Shown: one piece after another, positions 46,617-55,774 of the stretch
Numbering within the stretch: position 1 is the first letter of the stretch
How the letters are laid out: each line of letters begins with the position of its first letter
Origin: Candidatus Marispirochaeta associata
Lineage (GTDB): Bacteria; Spirochaetota; Spirochaetia; JC444; Marispirochaetaceae
NCBI GenBank assembly: GCA_001749745.1
Contig: JWTM01000532.1
Coordinates: forward strand, 186,001-250,000
Length of the DNA: 64,000 nt
Direction: 5' to 3'
Notes under the pieces: generated by a model
The model's database searches: none
What the model saw: the letters and a program-made list of their open reading frames with translations, nothing else
What the model was told of the DNA's origin: nothing
Program-made: the position numbers and the translations under genes

Positions 46617-49184
46617 ATGTCAGAGACAACCCCCATGATGCGTCAGTACAAGCAGATCAAGCAGCAGCATAGCGATGCGATTCTCTTTTTCAGACTCGGT
46701 GATTTCTATGAGATGTTCGAGAAGGACGCCAAGGAGGTCTCGGCGATACTGAATATCACCCTGACCAAGCGGCACAACATTCCCATGTGCGGCATCCCTT
46801 ACCATGCGGCCTCCAACTATATCGGTCGTCTGTTGAGGGCCGGGAAGAAGATCGCCATCTGCGAGCAAACCGCCCTGCCGAAGGGAGGGAAAGGGATCGC
46901 CGAACGGGAGGTTGTCGAGGTCATTACCCCGGGGACCGTGTTGGAGGAGGATTATCTCGATACCCGTCGCAATAATTACCTGATGGCGCTAGGGCTCTTT
47001 TCAGGTGAAGGCGCGATCGCCTACATCGATCTCTCCACCGGGGATTTTCGAACGACTTCGATTGAGCTCGATCGCTTTCTCGACTATATGCGGCTCGAGG
47101 TTCAGCGACTTGATCCGAAGGAGCTGTTGATCCAGGAATCCCTCTATGATGAGGATCAGAACCTGCGTCAAATCCTCGAGGGGCGACGCTCGATGGTGCT
47201 CAACAGGATCCCGGACTGGCAGTTTGACCGCTCCGACGCCTATGCCCGGCTGTGCCGCCAGTTTGCAACGGCTAATCTCAAGGGCTTCGGTTTAGAGGAG
47301 CGGGATCCGGCTTTGCTGCCGGCCGCTGCACTGCTGGAGTATGTTGAACAGACCGCCAAGACGGCTCTGCGCCATATTTCCGGAATCGAACGCTACGGCG
47401 ACGGCAGCTACATGGGGATCGACGCGGCCACCCAAAGGAATCTTGAACTGGTCCGTAACTTGAACGACGGATCCGAACAGTATACCTTGATAGAGGTTCT
47501 CGATCATGCAGTGACTGCTGCCGGAGCGCGAAAGATTCGGTCCTGGCTGCTGCATCCGCTCATAGAACGAACAAGAATAGAGGCACGACTGGATGCGGTG
47601 GAGGATCTCTATCATAATCAGCTGCTCTTAGGGAGAATCAGGGAGGAGCTCAAAGGGGTTCTTGATCTCCAGCGCTTGGCCTCCCGTATAGCCTTGGACA
47701 AAGCCCATGCCAAGGATCTCTTATCAGTGGCCAACTCTCTCTCTGCGTCAGAACGAGTTCTCGAGTTGATCCGAACCGGCGGGGAGTCGAGCAGGCTCCC
47801 TCGTTACACAGATGAGAGCCTTGCCGGCTTGAGGGAGCTGCAGGATCTTTTAACCCGGGCCGTCCACCCGGAACCGTCTATTCTTTTGACCGAGGGACGC
47901 TTGATAGCCGAGGGGTATCATTCGGAACTGGACCGGCTACGCAATGCACGGCGGGATCAGAAGTCGATCCTGGATGCGTACATAGACCGCGAACGGGAAT
48001 TATCCGGCATCGCCAATCTGAAGCTTAAATATAATAAGATCATCGGGTACTTTTTCGAGATCACCAAAACCAATCTCAATCTCGTACCCGATCACTTCAT
48101 CCGACGCCAGTCGCTGGTCGGAAGTGAACGCTTTACCACCGATGAACTGATCAGTATTGAGACCGAGGTTAATTCGGCCGCCGAACGCGCCCTCGATCTC
48201 GAACGGGAGGTATTTCTCGATCTGCGGGAAGGGATAAAGTCCTTCTTGAATAATCTCTACCGTTTTTCCGATTATCTCGCGGAGATCGATGCGTTCGCAT
48301 CATTCGCCTATGCGGCGACCCTGCATGGGTATGTACGTCCCGCGCTGAGGGATACGCCGGGGATTCGTATCGAAGAGGGGCGTCACCCGGTAGTGGAAAA
48401 GTACCTTCCGCCGGGAGAATTCGTCCCCAACACCCTCGCTTTGGGCGATGGGGAGCCCTTGTTCGCGTTGATAACCGGTCCGAACATGGCTGGAAAATCG
48501 ACCGTCCTCCGTCAGACTGCGCTTATCTCCGTCATGGCCCAGATAGGCGCTTTTGTGCCTGCATCCCAAGTTGAATTGGGTATTCTGGATAAGGTCTTTT
48601 GCCGGGTCGGGGCTTCGGACAATCTTGCTCGGGGAGAATCGACCTTTCTGGTGGAGATGAACGAAACCGCTAATATCCTGCGCTATATGACGCCGAGAAG
48701 TCTGGTGATCATGGATGAGGTCGGCCGGGGAACGGGGACCAACGACGGCCTCTCGATCGCCTGGGCGGTCTCGGAACACATTCTCGAAAAGGGGGTGATT
48801 ACCCTCTTCGCTACTCACTATCATGAACTGACCGCCTTGGAGGATCCGGGCGCAACTAATATGCATATGGAGGTCCTCGAGCGGGAAGGGGAAATTATCT
48901 TCCTGAAGACCCTGAAGCCAGGCGCCGCCGCCGGTTCCTACGGCATCCATGTGGCCCGATTGGCAGGTGTCCCCGACAGCGTGATTCTGCGGGCGGCTGA
49001 GATTCTATCCGGGCTCGATCATGAGGGCGTTAGTATTCCCAAGGCATCTAAATCGGCGGAACAGAGCAGTCTATTCGGTGAAGAAGAGATGGTGCTTCAG
49101 GAACTGCGCAATCTTAAACCGGACGCAATCAGCCCCTTAGAAGCCTTGAAGCTCATTTATCGGATCAAGGAACAATTGAAGTAA
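46617..49184 (+). CDS. mutS: DNA mismatch repair protein MutS
   Basis: MutS recognises mismatches and starts repair with MutL. The 855 residues are full length for MutS1: an N-terminal mismatch-binding domain with the Phe-x-Glu reader in GDFYEMFEKDA, connector and lever domains, clamp, and the ABC-type ATPase with Walker A TGPNMAGKST (620-629), SDNLARGESTF signature, Walker B VIMDEVGRGT and FATHYHEL. The C-terminal region ends with an SLFGEEE beta-clamp-like peptide and a short helix. The ATG follows a TATAAT box by nine bases without a ribosome site. A comF-like gene lies 40 bases downstream. Confidence 0.97.
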   Translation: MSETTPMMRQYKQIKQQHSDAILFFRLGDFYEMFEKDAKEVSAILNITLTKRHNIPMCGIPYHAASNYIGRLLRAGKKIAICEQTALPKGGKGIAEREVVEVITPGTVLEEDYLDTRRNNYLMALGLFSGEGAIAYIDLSTGDFRTTSIELDRFLDYMRLEVQRLDPKELLIQESLYDEDQNLRQILEGRRSMVLNRIPDWQFDRSDAYARLCRQFATANLKGFGLEERDPALLPAAALLEYVEQTAKTALRHISGIERYGDGSYMGIDAATQRNLELVRNLNDGSEQYTLIEVLDHAVTAAGARKIRSWLLHPLIERTRIEARLDAVEDLYHNQLLLGRIREELKGVLDLQRLASRIALDKAHAKDLLSVANSLSASERVLELIRTGGESSRLPRYTDESLAGLRELQDLLTRAVHPEPSILLTEGRLIAEGYHSELDRLRNARRDQKSILDAYIDRERELSGIANLKLKYNKIIGYFFEITKTNLNLVPDHFIRRQSLVGSERFTTDELISIETEVNSAAERALDLEREVFLDLREGIKSFLNNLYRFSDYLAEIDAFASFAYAATLHGYVRPALRDTPGIRIEEGRHPVVEKYLPPGEFVPNTLALGDGEPLFALITGPNMAGKSTVLRQTALISVMAQIGAFVPASQVELGILDKVFCRVGASDNLARGESTFLVEMNETANILRYMTPRSLVIMDEVGRGTGTNDGLSIAWAVSEHILEKGVITLFATHYHELTALEDPGATNMHMEVLEREGEIIFLKTLKPGAAAGSYGIHVARLAGVPDSVILRAAEILSGLDHEGVSIPKASKSAEQSSLFGEEEMVLQELRNLKPDAISPLEALKLIYRIKEQLK

Positions 49185-49224
49185 AGCGTACCATAACCTC
49201 CTTATACTCAAGTAAGGGGGGACG

Positions 49225-49857
49225 ATGGGCATGCTAGTAACGCGCCTTTTTTCGGAACCACGCTGTTCGGTCTGTCTGAATGTATCTGACCGGGCGCAGG
49301 GGGACGGAAGCATATGTTCCGCCTGTCTGGTGGAGATCGAGACCGCCCGTTGTCGCGAGAATGATCCTGCCGGAGGCGGCATCTACACCTACCATGGCGC
49401 CGTACGTACCTTGATGCACCGCTACAAGTTTGAAGGAGCCCTAGAGCTCGCCGATTTTATTGCCGCCGCCTATTCATCTGCTCTGAAGAAGCGCTATTTC
49501 AGGCACTACTCCCCGGAGGATACCGTCATTCTCTCGATTCCGTCGGGTAAAACCGCGAAGCGCCGAAACGGTCGCGGTCATATGGAGCGGGTGTTGGGAA
49601 GGCTCCGCCGAGAAGGATATACAACCCAAAGCCATGTTTTGGCCAGACGCCCCGGAACACCTCAGAAAGGTCTCTCCCGAGAGGCGCGTCTGCAGAATAT
49701 GCGGGATCGTCTCTATCTCAAGCGGGAGGTTGCAGGATTGGGTGTCCTCTTGATCGATGATGTCCGAACCACCGGCGCGACCATCGAGGCCGCCAGGGAA
49801 ATCCTCATTTCTGCAGGCGCCGCGCGGGTTGATTGGCTCTGCTTTGCTATTGACTAG
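49225..49857 (+). CDS. ComF-family phosphoribosyltransferase-like protein
   Basis: The 210 residues start with a zinc-finger-like region (CSVC at about 14-17 and CSAC at about 32-35) followed by a type I phosphoribosyltransferase fold with the PRPP loop LLIDDVRTTGATIEAA (about 173-188). This is the ComF/GntX layout; ComF helps DNA uptake in competent bacteria, while many homologues have no proven role. RMGRG-like RRNGRGHMERVL and QKGLSREARLQNM are also family-typical. AAGGGGGG lies five bases before the ATG. The promoter of the rimP-nusA operon begins inside its last codons. Confidence 0.85.
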   Translation: MGMLVTRLFSEPRCSVCLNVSDRAQGDGSICSACLVEIETARCRENDPAGGGIYTYHGAVRTLMHRYKFEGALELADFIAAAYSSALKKRYFRHYSPEDTVILSIPSGKTAKRRNGRGHMERVLGRLRREGYTTQSHVLARRPGTPQKGLSREARLQNMRDRLYLKREVAGLGVLLIDDVRTTGATIEAAREILISAGAARVDWLCFAID

Positions 49858-49878
49858 GCCCTCGGCGATTGATATTAT
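49850..49878 (+). promoter_or_regulatory. Promoter of the rimP-nusA-infB operon
   Basis: TTGACT (49850-49855) and TATTAT (49873-49878) are exactly 17 bases apart, each 5 of 6 to consensus. The -35 box overlaps the comF stop region. The predicted start is near 49885, 27 bases before a terminator hairpin and 85 before rimP. Confidence 0.72.
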
Positions 49879-49911
49879 AACGGCGACAGTTGAAGTTGAC
49901 GCGGAGTTAAG

Positions 49912-49937
49912 AAGAGTCGCCAGCGACTCTTTTTTTT
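49912..49937 (+). terminator. Intrinsic terminator in the rimP leader (probable attenuator)
   Basis: AAGAGTCG (49912-49919) pairs with CGACTCTT (49924-49931) around CCAG and runs into eight thymines. It ends comF transcripts but also lies between the strong operon promoter and rimP, so most transcripts from that promoter must pass it. Control by NusA, encoded in the operon, is a reasonable inference. Confidence 0.85.
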
Positions 49938-49969
49938 ATAGCAGAACATATGGTGCAGACCGGGAAGTT

Positions 49970-50416
49970 ATGAAAGAAGGCAATGGAATCAGTCCCGAGT
50001 TGGAATCAACCGTAGCGATTATTGAAGGCATGGGTTTTCAGGTAGTCGAGGCCCAGAGCCGGCAGTTACGGTCCTCAACTCAGGTGGTGTTCTTTATCTA
50101 CCGTTCCGGAGGGGTAACCCTCGAGGATTGTACGAATGTTTATCGCACGGTAATGCCCCGCCTGGAGGTCGTGCTCGATAGCCGGGATATTAGCCTTGAG
50201 GTTTCTTCTCCGGGTATCAGCCGCACAATAAAATACTTTCGTGAATTCTCAATCTTCCAGGGGGCAAAGGTACGGCTCATGGAAGCTGGGGAAAATGATT
50301 GGATAGAAGGGATAATTGCATCTGCGGATGAACAGAAAATGGTACTTAGCAGTGAAGCGGGAGAACGGAGTTATACGCGTGAAGAGATCACGAAAGCGAA
50401 AATATCAGAAGGGTAG
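49970..50416 (+). CDS. rimP: Ribosome maturation factor RimP
   Basis: RimP assists 30S subunit assembly. From the ATG at 49970 the protein has 148 residues: an N-terminal alpha/beta domain with ELESTVAIIEGMGFQVVEAQ and VTLEDCTNVYRTVMPRLEVV, the DISLEVSSPGISRTIKYF block that defines the family, and an SH3-like C-terminal domain. An open frame continues upstream into the comF gene but is not RimP-like. Only GGGAAG two bases before the ATG could serve as ribosome site, so initiation may be weak. nusA follows after nine bases. Confidence 0.9.
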   Translation: MKEGNGISPELESTVAIIEGMGFQVVEAQSRQLRSSTQVVFFIYRSGGVTLEDCTNVYRTVMPRLEVVLDSRDISLEVSSPGISRTIKYFREFSIFQGAKVRLMEAGENDWIEGIIASADEQKMVLSSEAGERSYTREEITKAKISEG

Positions 50417-50425
50417 GGGGTAACA

Positions 50426-51877
50426 ATGGCCTCTGGATTAGCGGACGCGATTCGATCGATTGTTCAGGATCGTGGTATTTCCGAAGAACTGGTCAAGAAA
50501 ACTATTGAGGATTTTCTATTGGCCGCCTATAAGAAGCGGTTTGGACACGTAGATAATGCGGTAATACGCTTTGATGAGGTTGGGGACGAGGTTGCCCTTT
50601 TCGCCAAGAAAGAGATCGTAGAAGATGTATACGACGAGTCCACCGAGATTGCCTTGGACGAGGCCCTGGAACTCAACGAAGAGTGTGAGCTGGGTGATGA
50701 GCTCTTAATCGAGATCAATCCCCAGGAATTCGACCGAGTTGCAGTTCAGAGCGCCAAGCAGAAGGCGAAACAGACCCTGCGGGATATTCAGAAGGATACC
50801 CTCTACTCCGAGTTCCAGGAAAAAGTAGGCGAGATGATTATCGGCTACTATCAGCGTGAGCGGAACGGGAACATCTTTGTCGATTTGGGCAAGGTTGAAG
50901 GAATTCTTCCGAAGCGTTACCAGTCCCCCCGGGAAGCCTATCGTCCTAACGACAGGATCAAGGCGCTCATCTATGAGGTTAACAAAACGACCTCCGGTCT
51001 GCAGATTGTTCTATCGAGAACCCATACCGACTTCGTGCGCCGTATTTTCGAACTTGAGGTCCCCGAGGTCTATGATAAGACCGTAGAGATCTTCAAGATT
51101 GTGAGGGAGCCCGGATACCGAACGAAACTGGCCGTCTATTCGAATCGGGAGGACGTAGATCCCGTCGGCGCTTGCGTCGGAATGAAAGGCGTCAGGATTC
51201 AGGCTATTGTACGTGAGCTCGAAGGCGAGAAGATCGATATTCTCAAGTTCGATAATAATCCCAGGGATTTTATCAAAAACGCCCTCTCTCCGGCTGAGGT
51301 TGAAACAGTCGTTATCCTGGATGAGCCGAAGCGTCAGGCCCTGGCCGTGGTGGAAGAGAATCAGCTCTCCCTGGCAATCGGAAAACAGGGCTTAAACGTG
51401 CGTTTGGCGAATCGTCTGGTCGATTGGAACATCGATGTGAAGACCATGGCTCAGTTCGATGAGATGGATATCGCCGCCGAGAGCAAGAAGGCGATGGATG
51501 CCCTCTTCATGGATATTGAAGAGGAAGAGATCACCGCCATCGCCGAGCTCCCCGATATTCCGGAGAAGATCGTTGAGGTTCTCAAAGAGAACGAGATCGA
51601 ACTGATCGAAGATCTTATCAATCTCACTGAAGAGGATCTCAACAAGATTGAGGCCCTCAGTCAGGAGGACATCGTCACGATCAACTCCATCATTAGTGAG
51701 AATGTTGACATTATCGAGGAAGAAGAAGAAAATGGTGAAGAAGAGGAATTTTATGATTCCGAAGAGGATGAATCCTACGAATGTCCGGAATGCGGACATG
51801 AAATCACCATTGATATGGCCACTTGCCCGAATTGCGGAGTCGGTTTGAGCTTCGAAGTGGCGGAAGAAGAGGAATAG
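50426..51877 (+). CDS. nusA: Transcription factor NusA with C-terminal zinc ribbon
   Basis: NusA binds RNA polymerase and modulates pausing, termination and antitermination. The 483 residues have the N-terminal polymerase-binding domain (1-130), S1 (about 133-200, RNGNIFVDLGKVEGILPKRY), two KH domains (VGACVGMKGVRIQAIV and LSLAIGKQGLNVRLANRL), and a helix-hairpin-helix-like segment (LPDIPEKIVEVLKENEIELI). After a very acidic stretch comes an added zinc ribbon: Cys453-x2-Cys456 and Cys467-x2-Cys470 in CPECG and CPNCG. Such a ribbon is not part of Escherichia coli or Bacillus NusA. GGGGGT precedes the ATG. Confidence 0.95.
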   Translation: MASGLADAIRSIVQDRGISEELVKKTIEDFLLAAYKKRFGHVDNAVIRFDEVGDEVALFAKKEIVEDVYDESTEIALDEALELNEECELGDELLIEINPQEFDRVAVQSAKQKAKQTLRDIQKDTLYSEFQEKVGEMIIGYYQRERNGNIFVDLGKVEGILPKRYQSPREAYRPNDRIKALIYEVNKTTSGLQIVLSRTHTDFVRRIFELEVPEVYDKTVEIFKIVREPGYRTKLAVYSNREDVDPVGACVGMKGVRIQAIVRELEGEKIDILKFDNNPRDFIKNALSPAEVETVVILDEPKRQALAVVEENQLSLAIGKQGLNVRLANRLVDWNIDVKTMAQFDEMDIAAESKKAMDALFMDIEEEEITAIAELPDIPEKIVEVLKENEIELIEDLINLTEEDLNKIEALSQEDIVTINSIISENVDIIEEEEENGEEEEFYDSEEDESYECPECGHEITIDMATCPNCGVGLSFEVAEEEE

Positions 51878-51895
51878 GAACAAATCCGAGGAACT

Positions 51896-54418
51896 ATGGC
51901 TGAAGAACAGGAAAATAAGAAGAAACCCAAAGCGACGCTGATAAAGCACAAGAAGACCGACGAGGTTTCTGCGGAACCCAAACAGGAAAAGAAACGGGTT
52001 GTCGTTGTAAAGAAGAAGAAAAAGCCGGTTCCTCGGGTAGTGGCGAAGAAGGATGAATCTTCATCTCCGGAACCGAAAGAAGAAGCGGTAAAGGAACCTA
52101 CTCCGGCGCCCTCCGCGGAGGCTGAAAAAAGCGCCCCGGCCCCCAAGGCTGAGAAAGCGGACGCTCCTAAGGCGTCCCAGGCAAAGAGCGCTCCCGCCGA
52201 AGAGAAGCAGGGAGAGGCTCCCAAGGCTGCTGCTGTGAAAAAGCCGGCCGAGAAGGGTGAAGAGACGGAGATCCGGGCGACCACCAAGGGGCGTACCGGC
52301 GGTTATACCCGGATGCGGACCGCATCCACCAGAATGCAGCGCGATAGTCGACCTCAAGCCGGCGGACAGCGCGGTCGTCCCCAAGGGAGAACTCAGGGGG
52401 GACCCTCTAATCGTCCCGGTGGAGACCGTAGGCCGGCGGGCGGTAACTTCCGCAGGCCTTCAGGCGGTCCGCCGCCCCGGGGAGGAGCACCTGCCCCCGC
52501 ACCCGCCGAGGGGAAATCGAAGGGCGGAAAGAAATTCTTCAAGACCAAGAAGAAGGCCGCCTACCAGAAGAGCCGCAAGGATGCAGTAGAAGAACGCGAC
52601 TTTCAGATCAAGAAACGTCCCGTCAAAAAGGTTAACCCCGTACCGAAGGAGATCGATATCATGGAAGTGATCACCGTCTCCGAATTGGCTCGGAAGATGA
52701 ATCTTAAGGCCGGCGAGCTCATCTCCAAACTTATGGGAATGGGGATGATGGTAACCATCAACCAGCAGATTGACTCGGAGACCGCCCAGTTGCTGGCCGA
52801 AGAGTACGGTTCGAAGGTGAAAATCGTCAGTCTCTACGACGAGACTATAATCGAGAGCGAATCGGATACCGAGGAGGATCTCAGCTACAGGCCGCCTATC
52901 GTTACCATCATGGGGCATGTCGACCATGGTAAGACAAAACTCCTCGACAGCATTCGCGCAACCGACGTAGTCGGCGGCGAGTTCGGCGGGATCACCCAGC
53001 ATATCGGCGCCTACAAGGTCACCCTGGCGGATCAGGAGAGCGAGGTCGTGTTCCTCGATACTCCCGGTCATGAGGCCTTTACCCAGATGCGGGCCCGGGG
53101 TGCGCAGGTAACCGACATTGTTGTCCTGGTAGTTGCCGCGAACGACGGCGTAATGCCCCAGACCATCGAGGCGATTAACCATGCTAAGGCGGCGGAAGTG
53201 CCGATTATCGTGGCTGTAAATAAGGTCGATTTGCCCGAGGCGAATATCGATCGGGTAAAACAGCAGCTCTCCGATCACGGTTTGATGCCCGAGGCATGGG
53301 GCGGATCGACCCTCTTCTGCGAGGTTTCCGCATTGACCGGGGTCGGTATCCCCGAGCTTTTAGAGACTATTAATCTTCAGGCCGAGCTGATGGAGCTGAA
53401 GGCGAATCACGATTGCCGGGCTGAAGGCAGGATTATCGAGTCCAAGGTTGATCACGGACGCGGAATAGTCGGTACGGTTATCGTCGAGAGAGGGACCCTC
53501 GAGGTAGGCGACGCTTTCGTGGCCGGTGTCTTTCCCGGCAAGGTGCGGGCCATGTTCGACGACAAAGGCAGGAAGCTTACCAAGGCTACTCCGGCTACGC
53601 CGGTCGAGGTCCTCGGTTTTACCGGTACCCCCAGTTCAGGCGATCCCTTCCAGGTCACCGAGAACGAGAAGCTCGCCCGGCAGGTCGGAGCGAAACGACA
53701 GGAGCTCGAGAAGGCCGGAGAGGCGAAGAACGTCAAGAAGGTCACTCTGGACAATCTCTACGACTCAATCCAGCAGGGAGAGGTCCAGGAGCTCAAGGTT
53801 ATCATCAAGGGAGACGTCCACGGTTCGGTCGAAGCCCTTCAAATGGCTCTCGAGCGCTTGAGTACCCCCGAAATCAGGCTCAATGTAATCGACGCTTCCG
53901 CGGGGGCGGTGACCGAGTCGAATGTAAGCCTTGCCGCCGCGTCGGATGCGATCATCATCGCCTTCCATGTAAGGCCGACGCCGAAAGCACAGACCCTGGC
54001 GGAGCAGGAGAAGGTCGAGATTCGTAAATACACCATCATCTACGACGCGGTGGACGACATCCGCGATGCGATGGAGGGTATGCTGGCTCCGGAACTGCGG
54101 GAAGAGACCGTCGGTACCGTCGAAGTTCGGGAAACCTTCAAGGTGCCCAAGATCGGGCTTATCGCCGGGTGTTACGTTACCTCCGGTAAGGTTACCAGGG
54201 GCGCCACGGTGCATGTCGTTCGGGACGGTATCGAAATTCATACCGGTAAAATCACCTCTCTCAAGCGCTTCAAAGACGACGCTAAAGAGGTCGCCTCCGG
54301 TTATGAGTGCGGTATCGGCATCGAAAACTACCTGGATGTACAGGTGGGCGATACCTTCGAGGTTATCGAGATGCGTGAGATCGCGAAGAAGCTTTCGAGC
54401 AGCACCAGCGAGTCTTAA
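51896..54418 (+). CDS. infB: Translation initiation factor IF-2
   Basis: IF-2 brings initiator tRNA to the 30S subunit. The 840 residues have a long low-complexity N-terminus: Lys/Ala/Pro/Glu-rich to about 120, then Arg/Gly-rich (about 130-210, with GGQRGRPQGRTQGG). After the IF2N helical domain (ITVSELARKMNLKAGELISKLM) comes the GTPase with GHVDHGKTKLL, DTPGHEAF and NKVD, then domains II, III and IV. The C-terminus is typical. It starts 18 bases after nusA; the stop shares a base with the rbfA start. Confidence 0.97.
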   Translation: MAEEQENKKKPKATLIKHKKTDEVSAEPKQEKKRVVVVKKKKKPVPRVVAKKDESSSPEPKEEAVKEPTPAPSAEAEKSAPAPKAEKADAPKASQAKSAPAEEKQGEAPKAAAVKKPAEKGEETEIRATTKGRTGGYTRMRTASTRMQRDSRPQAGGQRGRPQGRTQGGPSNRPGGDRRPAGGNFRRPSGGPPPRGGAPAPAPAEGKSKGGKKFFKTKKKAAYQKSRKDAVEERDFQIKKRPVKKVNPVPKEIDIMEVITVSELARKMNLKAGELISKLMGMGMMVTINQQIDSETAQLLAEEYGSKVKIVSLYDETIIESESDTEEDLSYRPPIVTIMGHVDHGKTKLLDSIRATDVVGGEFGGITQHIGAYKVTLADQESEVVFLDTPGHEAFTQMRARGAQVTDIVVLVVAANDGVMPQTIEAINHAKAAEVPIIVAVNKVDLPEANIDRVKQQLSDHGLMPEAWGGSTLFCEVSALTGVGIPELLETINLQAELMELKANHDCRAEGRIIESKVDHGRGIVGTVIVERGTLEVGDAFVAGVFPGKVRAMFDDKGRKLTKATPATPVEVLGFTGTPSSGDPFQVTENEKLARQVGAKRQELEKAGEAKNVKKVTLDNLYDSIQQGEVQELKVIIKGDVHGSVEALQMALERLSTPEIRLNVIDASAGAVTESNVSLAAASDAIIIAFHVRPTPKAQTLAEQEKVEIRKYTIIYDAVDDIRDAMEGMLAPELREETVGTVEVRETFKVPKIGLIAGCYVTSGKVTRGATVHVVRDGIEIHTGKITSLKRFKDDAKEVASGYECGIGIENYLDVQVGDTFEVIEMREIAKKLSSSTSES

Positions 54419-54768
54419 TGTCGGAATTTCGATTAAAGCGGGTCGCATCGACCATTCAACACGCCGTTAGCGAGATGATCGTTACCGGCGTGATAAAAGA
54501 TCATCGGGTATCGAGTTTTATTTCCGTAACCGACGTAGAGGTGTCGAAAGACACCGCCTACGCCAAGGTCTATGTGTCGAGCTTCGAAAATCCCCAGTCG
54601 GTAGAATCGGCGGTGAAGGCGCTGAACCATGCGGCGGGATTCATACAGGCGAAGCTCGGTAAGAAACTGCGACTGCGGAACACGCCCAAACTGACCTTCA
54701 TCCAGGACGCATCTATCGAGCGGGGCGTCCGCATGATAAAGAAATTGGACAATCTCGACCACGAATGA
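54418..54768 (+). CDS. rbfA: Ribosome-binding factor A
   Basis: RbfA binds the 30S subunit during maturation of the 16S rRNA 5' end. The 116-residue protein has the KH-like fold with RVASTIQHAVSEMIVTG, the VSSFISVTDVEVSKDTAYAKVYVS block and LRNTPKLTFIQDASIERG. It overlaps infB by one base (TAATG) and truB by four (ATGA), so the three are translationally coupled. Confidence 0.95.
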   Translation: MSEFRLKRVASTIQHAVSEMIVTGVIKDHRVSSFISVTDVEVSKDTAYAKVYVSSFENPQSVESAVKALNHAAGFIQAKLGKKLRLRNTPKLTFIQDASIERGVRMIKKLDNLDHE

Positions 54769-55652
54769 AATCACGCTACGGACTCATCCTCATCGATAAA
54801 AACGAGGGTTACACCTCGAACGATACTGTTCGTCTGATTGGGCGTAAGTTGGGGGTCAAGAAGGTCGGTCACACCGGCACCCTCGACAAGTTCGCATCTG
54901 GATTATTAATTTGTCTGGCCGGCTCCTTTACCCGTCTATCTAATTATCTCGTCAGCCAGAACAAAAGCTACGAAGCCCTGATTGAGTTCGGGAAAGAGAC
55001 GAGCACCCTCGATCCCGAAGGCGAGGTAACCGCCGAGTCTGCGCCCCCCGGACTGGATGCCCTTGAGAATGTTGTTCCGGATTTTATGGGTGAAATCGAT
55101 CAGGTTCCGCCCCGCTATTCAGCAGTACACATCGACGGAAAGAGGGCCTATCAGCGTACCCGCAGCGGAGAAGATGTCGACATGCCCTCTCGAAAAGTGC
55201 GCATCGATGATCTTGAGCTTCTCGATTATCAGGAGCCCTTTCTGCGGCTTCGATTGTCCTGTTCCAAAGGGACCTATGTCCGCTCCCTCGCCCGCGATCT
55301 GGCCCGGGCGGCGGGGAGTGTGGGCTATGTGAAGAGTTTACGCCGTTTAAGCGTCGGTACGGCCCTGGTAGAAGATGCGGCGGATCCCGCGGCAGTAGAC
55401 GCGGATACCGACCTGATAAACGACAAGGGACGATTAGATCAGCTGTTGGGGATTCAATCGGTCACTATCCCGGGGCCTTACGACGCCGCCTTCTTGGACG
55501 GTCGCCAGTTTCCGGCCGAACTGCTGGGAGAGGCGGGCAAGCTTGAGGGACCGGTAATCTGCTTTGACGAGGATGAGCGGCTTCTCGGGGTAGTCGAACG
55601 GACGGCAGACAGGATTCGCTACGGAATGGTCAACGGAGCGCTGAGAGATTGA
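54765..55652 (+). CDS. truB: tRNA pseudouridine-55 synthase
   Basis: TruB makes pseudouridine 55 in the T-loop of tRNA. The 295-residue protein opens YGLILIDKNEGYTSNDTV and has the catalytic Asp41 in HTGTLDKFASGLL; the usual Pro after this Asp is Lys here. Further motifs are QVPPRYSAVHIDGKRAYQ, RIDDLELL and SCSKGTYVRSLARDLA. The ATG overlaps the rbfA stop (ATGA). A 122-base gap with a -10-like TATAAT separates it from rpsO. Confidence 0.95.
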   Translation: MKSRYGLILIDKNEGYTSNDTVRLIGRKLGVKKVGHTGTLDKFASGLLICLAGSFTRLSNYLVSQNKSYEALIEFGKETSTLDPEGEVTAESAPPGLDALENVVPDFMGEIDQVPPRYSAVHIDGKRAYQRTRSGEDVDMPSRKVRIDDLELLDYQEPFLRLRLSCSKGTYVRSLARDLARAAGSVGYVKSLRRLSVGTALVEDAADPAAVDADTDLINDKGRLDQLLGIQSVTIPGPYDAAFLDGRQFPAELLGEAGKLEGPVICFDEDERLLGVVERTADRIRYGMVNGALRD

Positions 55653-55722
55653 CTTTTTGTTAATAATCAGTAGACTGTCATGAGGGAAATTTTCGTTTTC
55701 GCACACCGGTTTAGTATTTATC

Positions 55723-55728
55723 TATAAT
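55723..55728 (+). promoter_or_regulatory. Possible -10 element before rpsO
   Basis: A perfect TATAAT lies 46 bases before the rpsO ATG in an AT-rich gap; no convincing -35 hexamer is seen at the right distance. A separate rpsO-pnp promoter is plausible and known in other bacteria. Confidence 0.35.
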
Positions 55729-55774
55729 TTAGAGCAGGTTTCGCTCATAATTGAGAGTGTTTAAGGAGAAGATG

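Noticed and set aside
54765..55652. Loss of function in TruB because Pro after the catalytic Asp is Lys
   Set aside because: The catalytic Asp41 and all other motifs are intact, so the substitution is treated as a variant.
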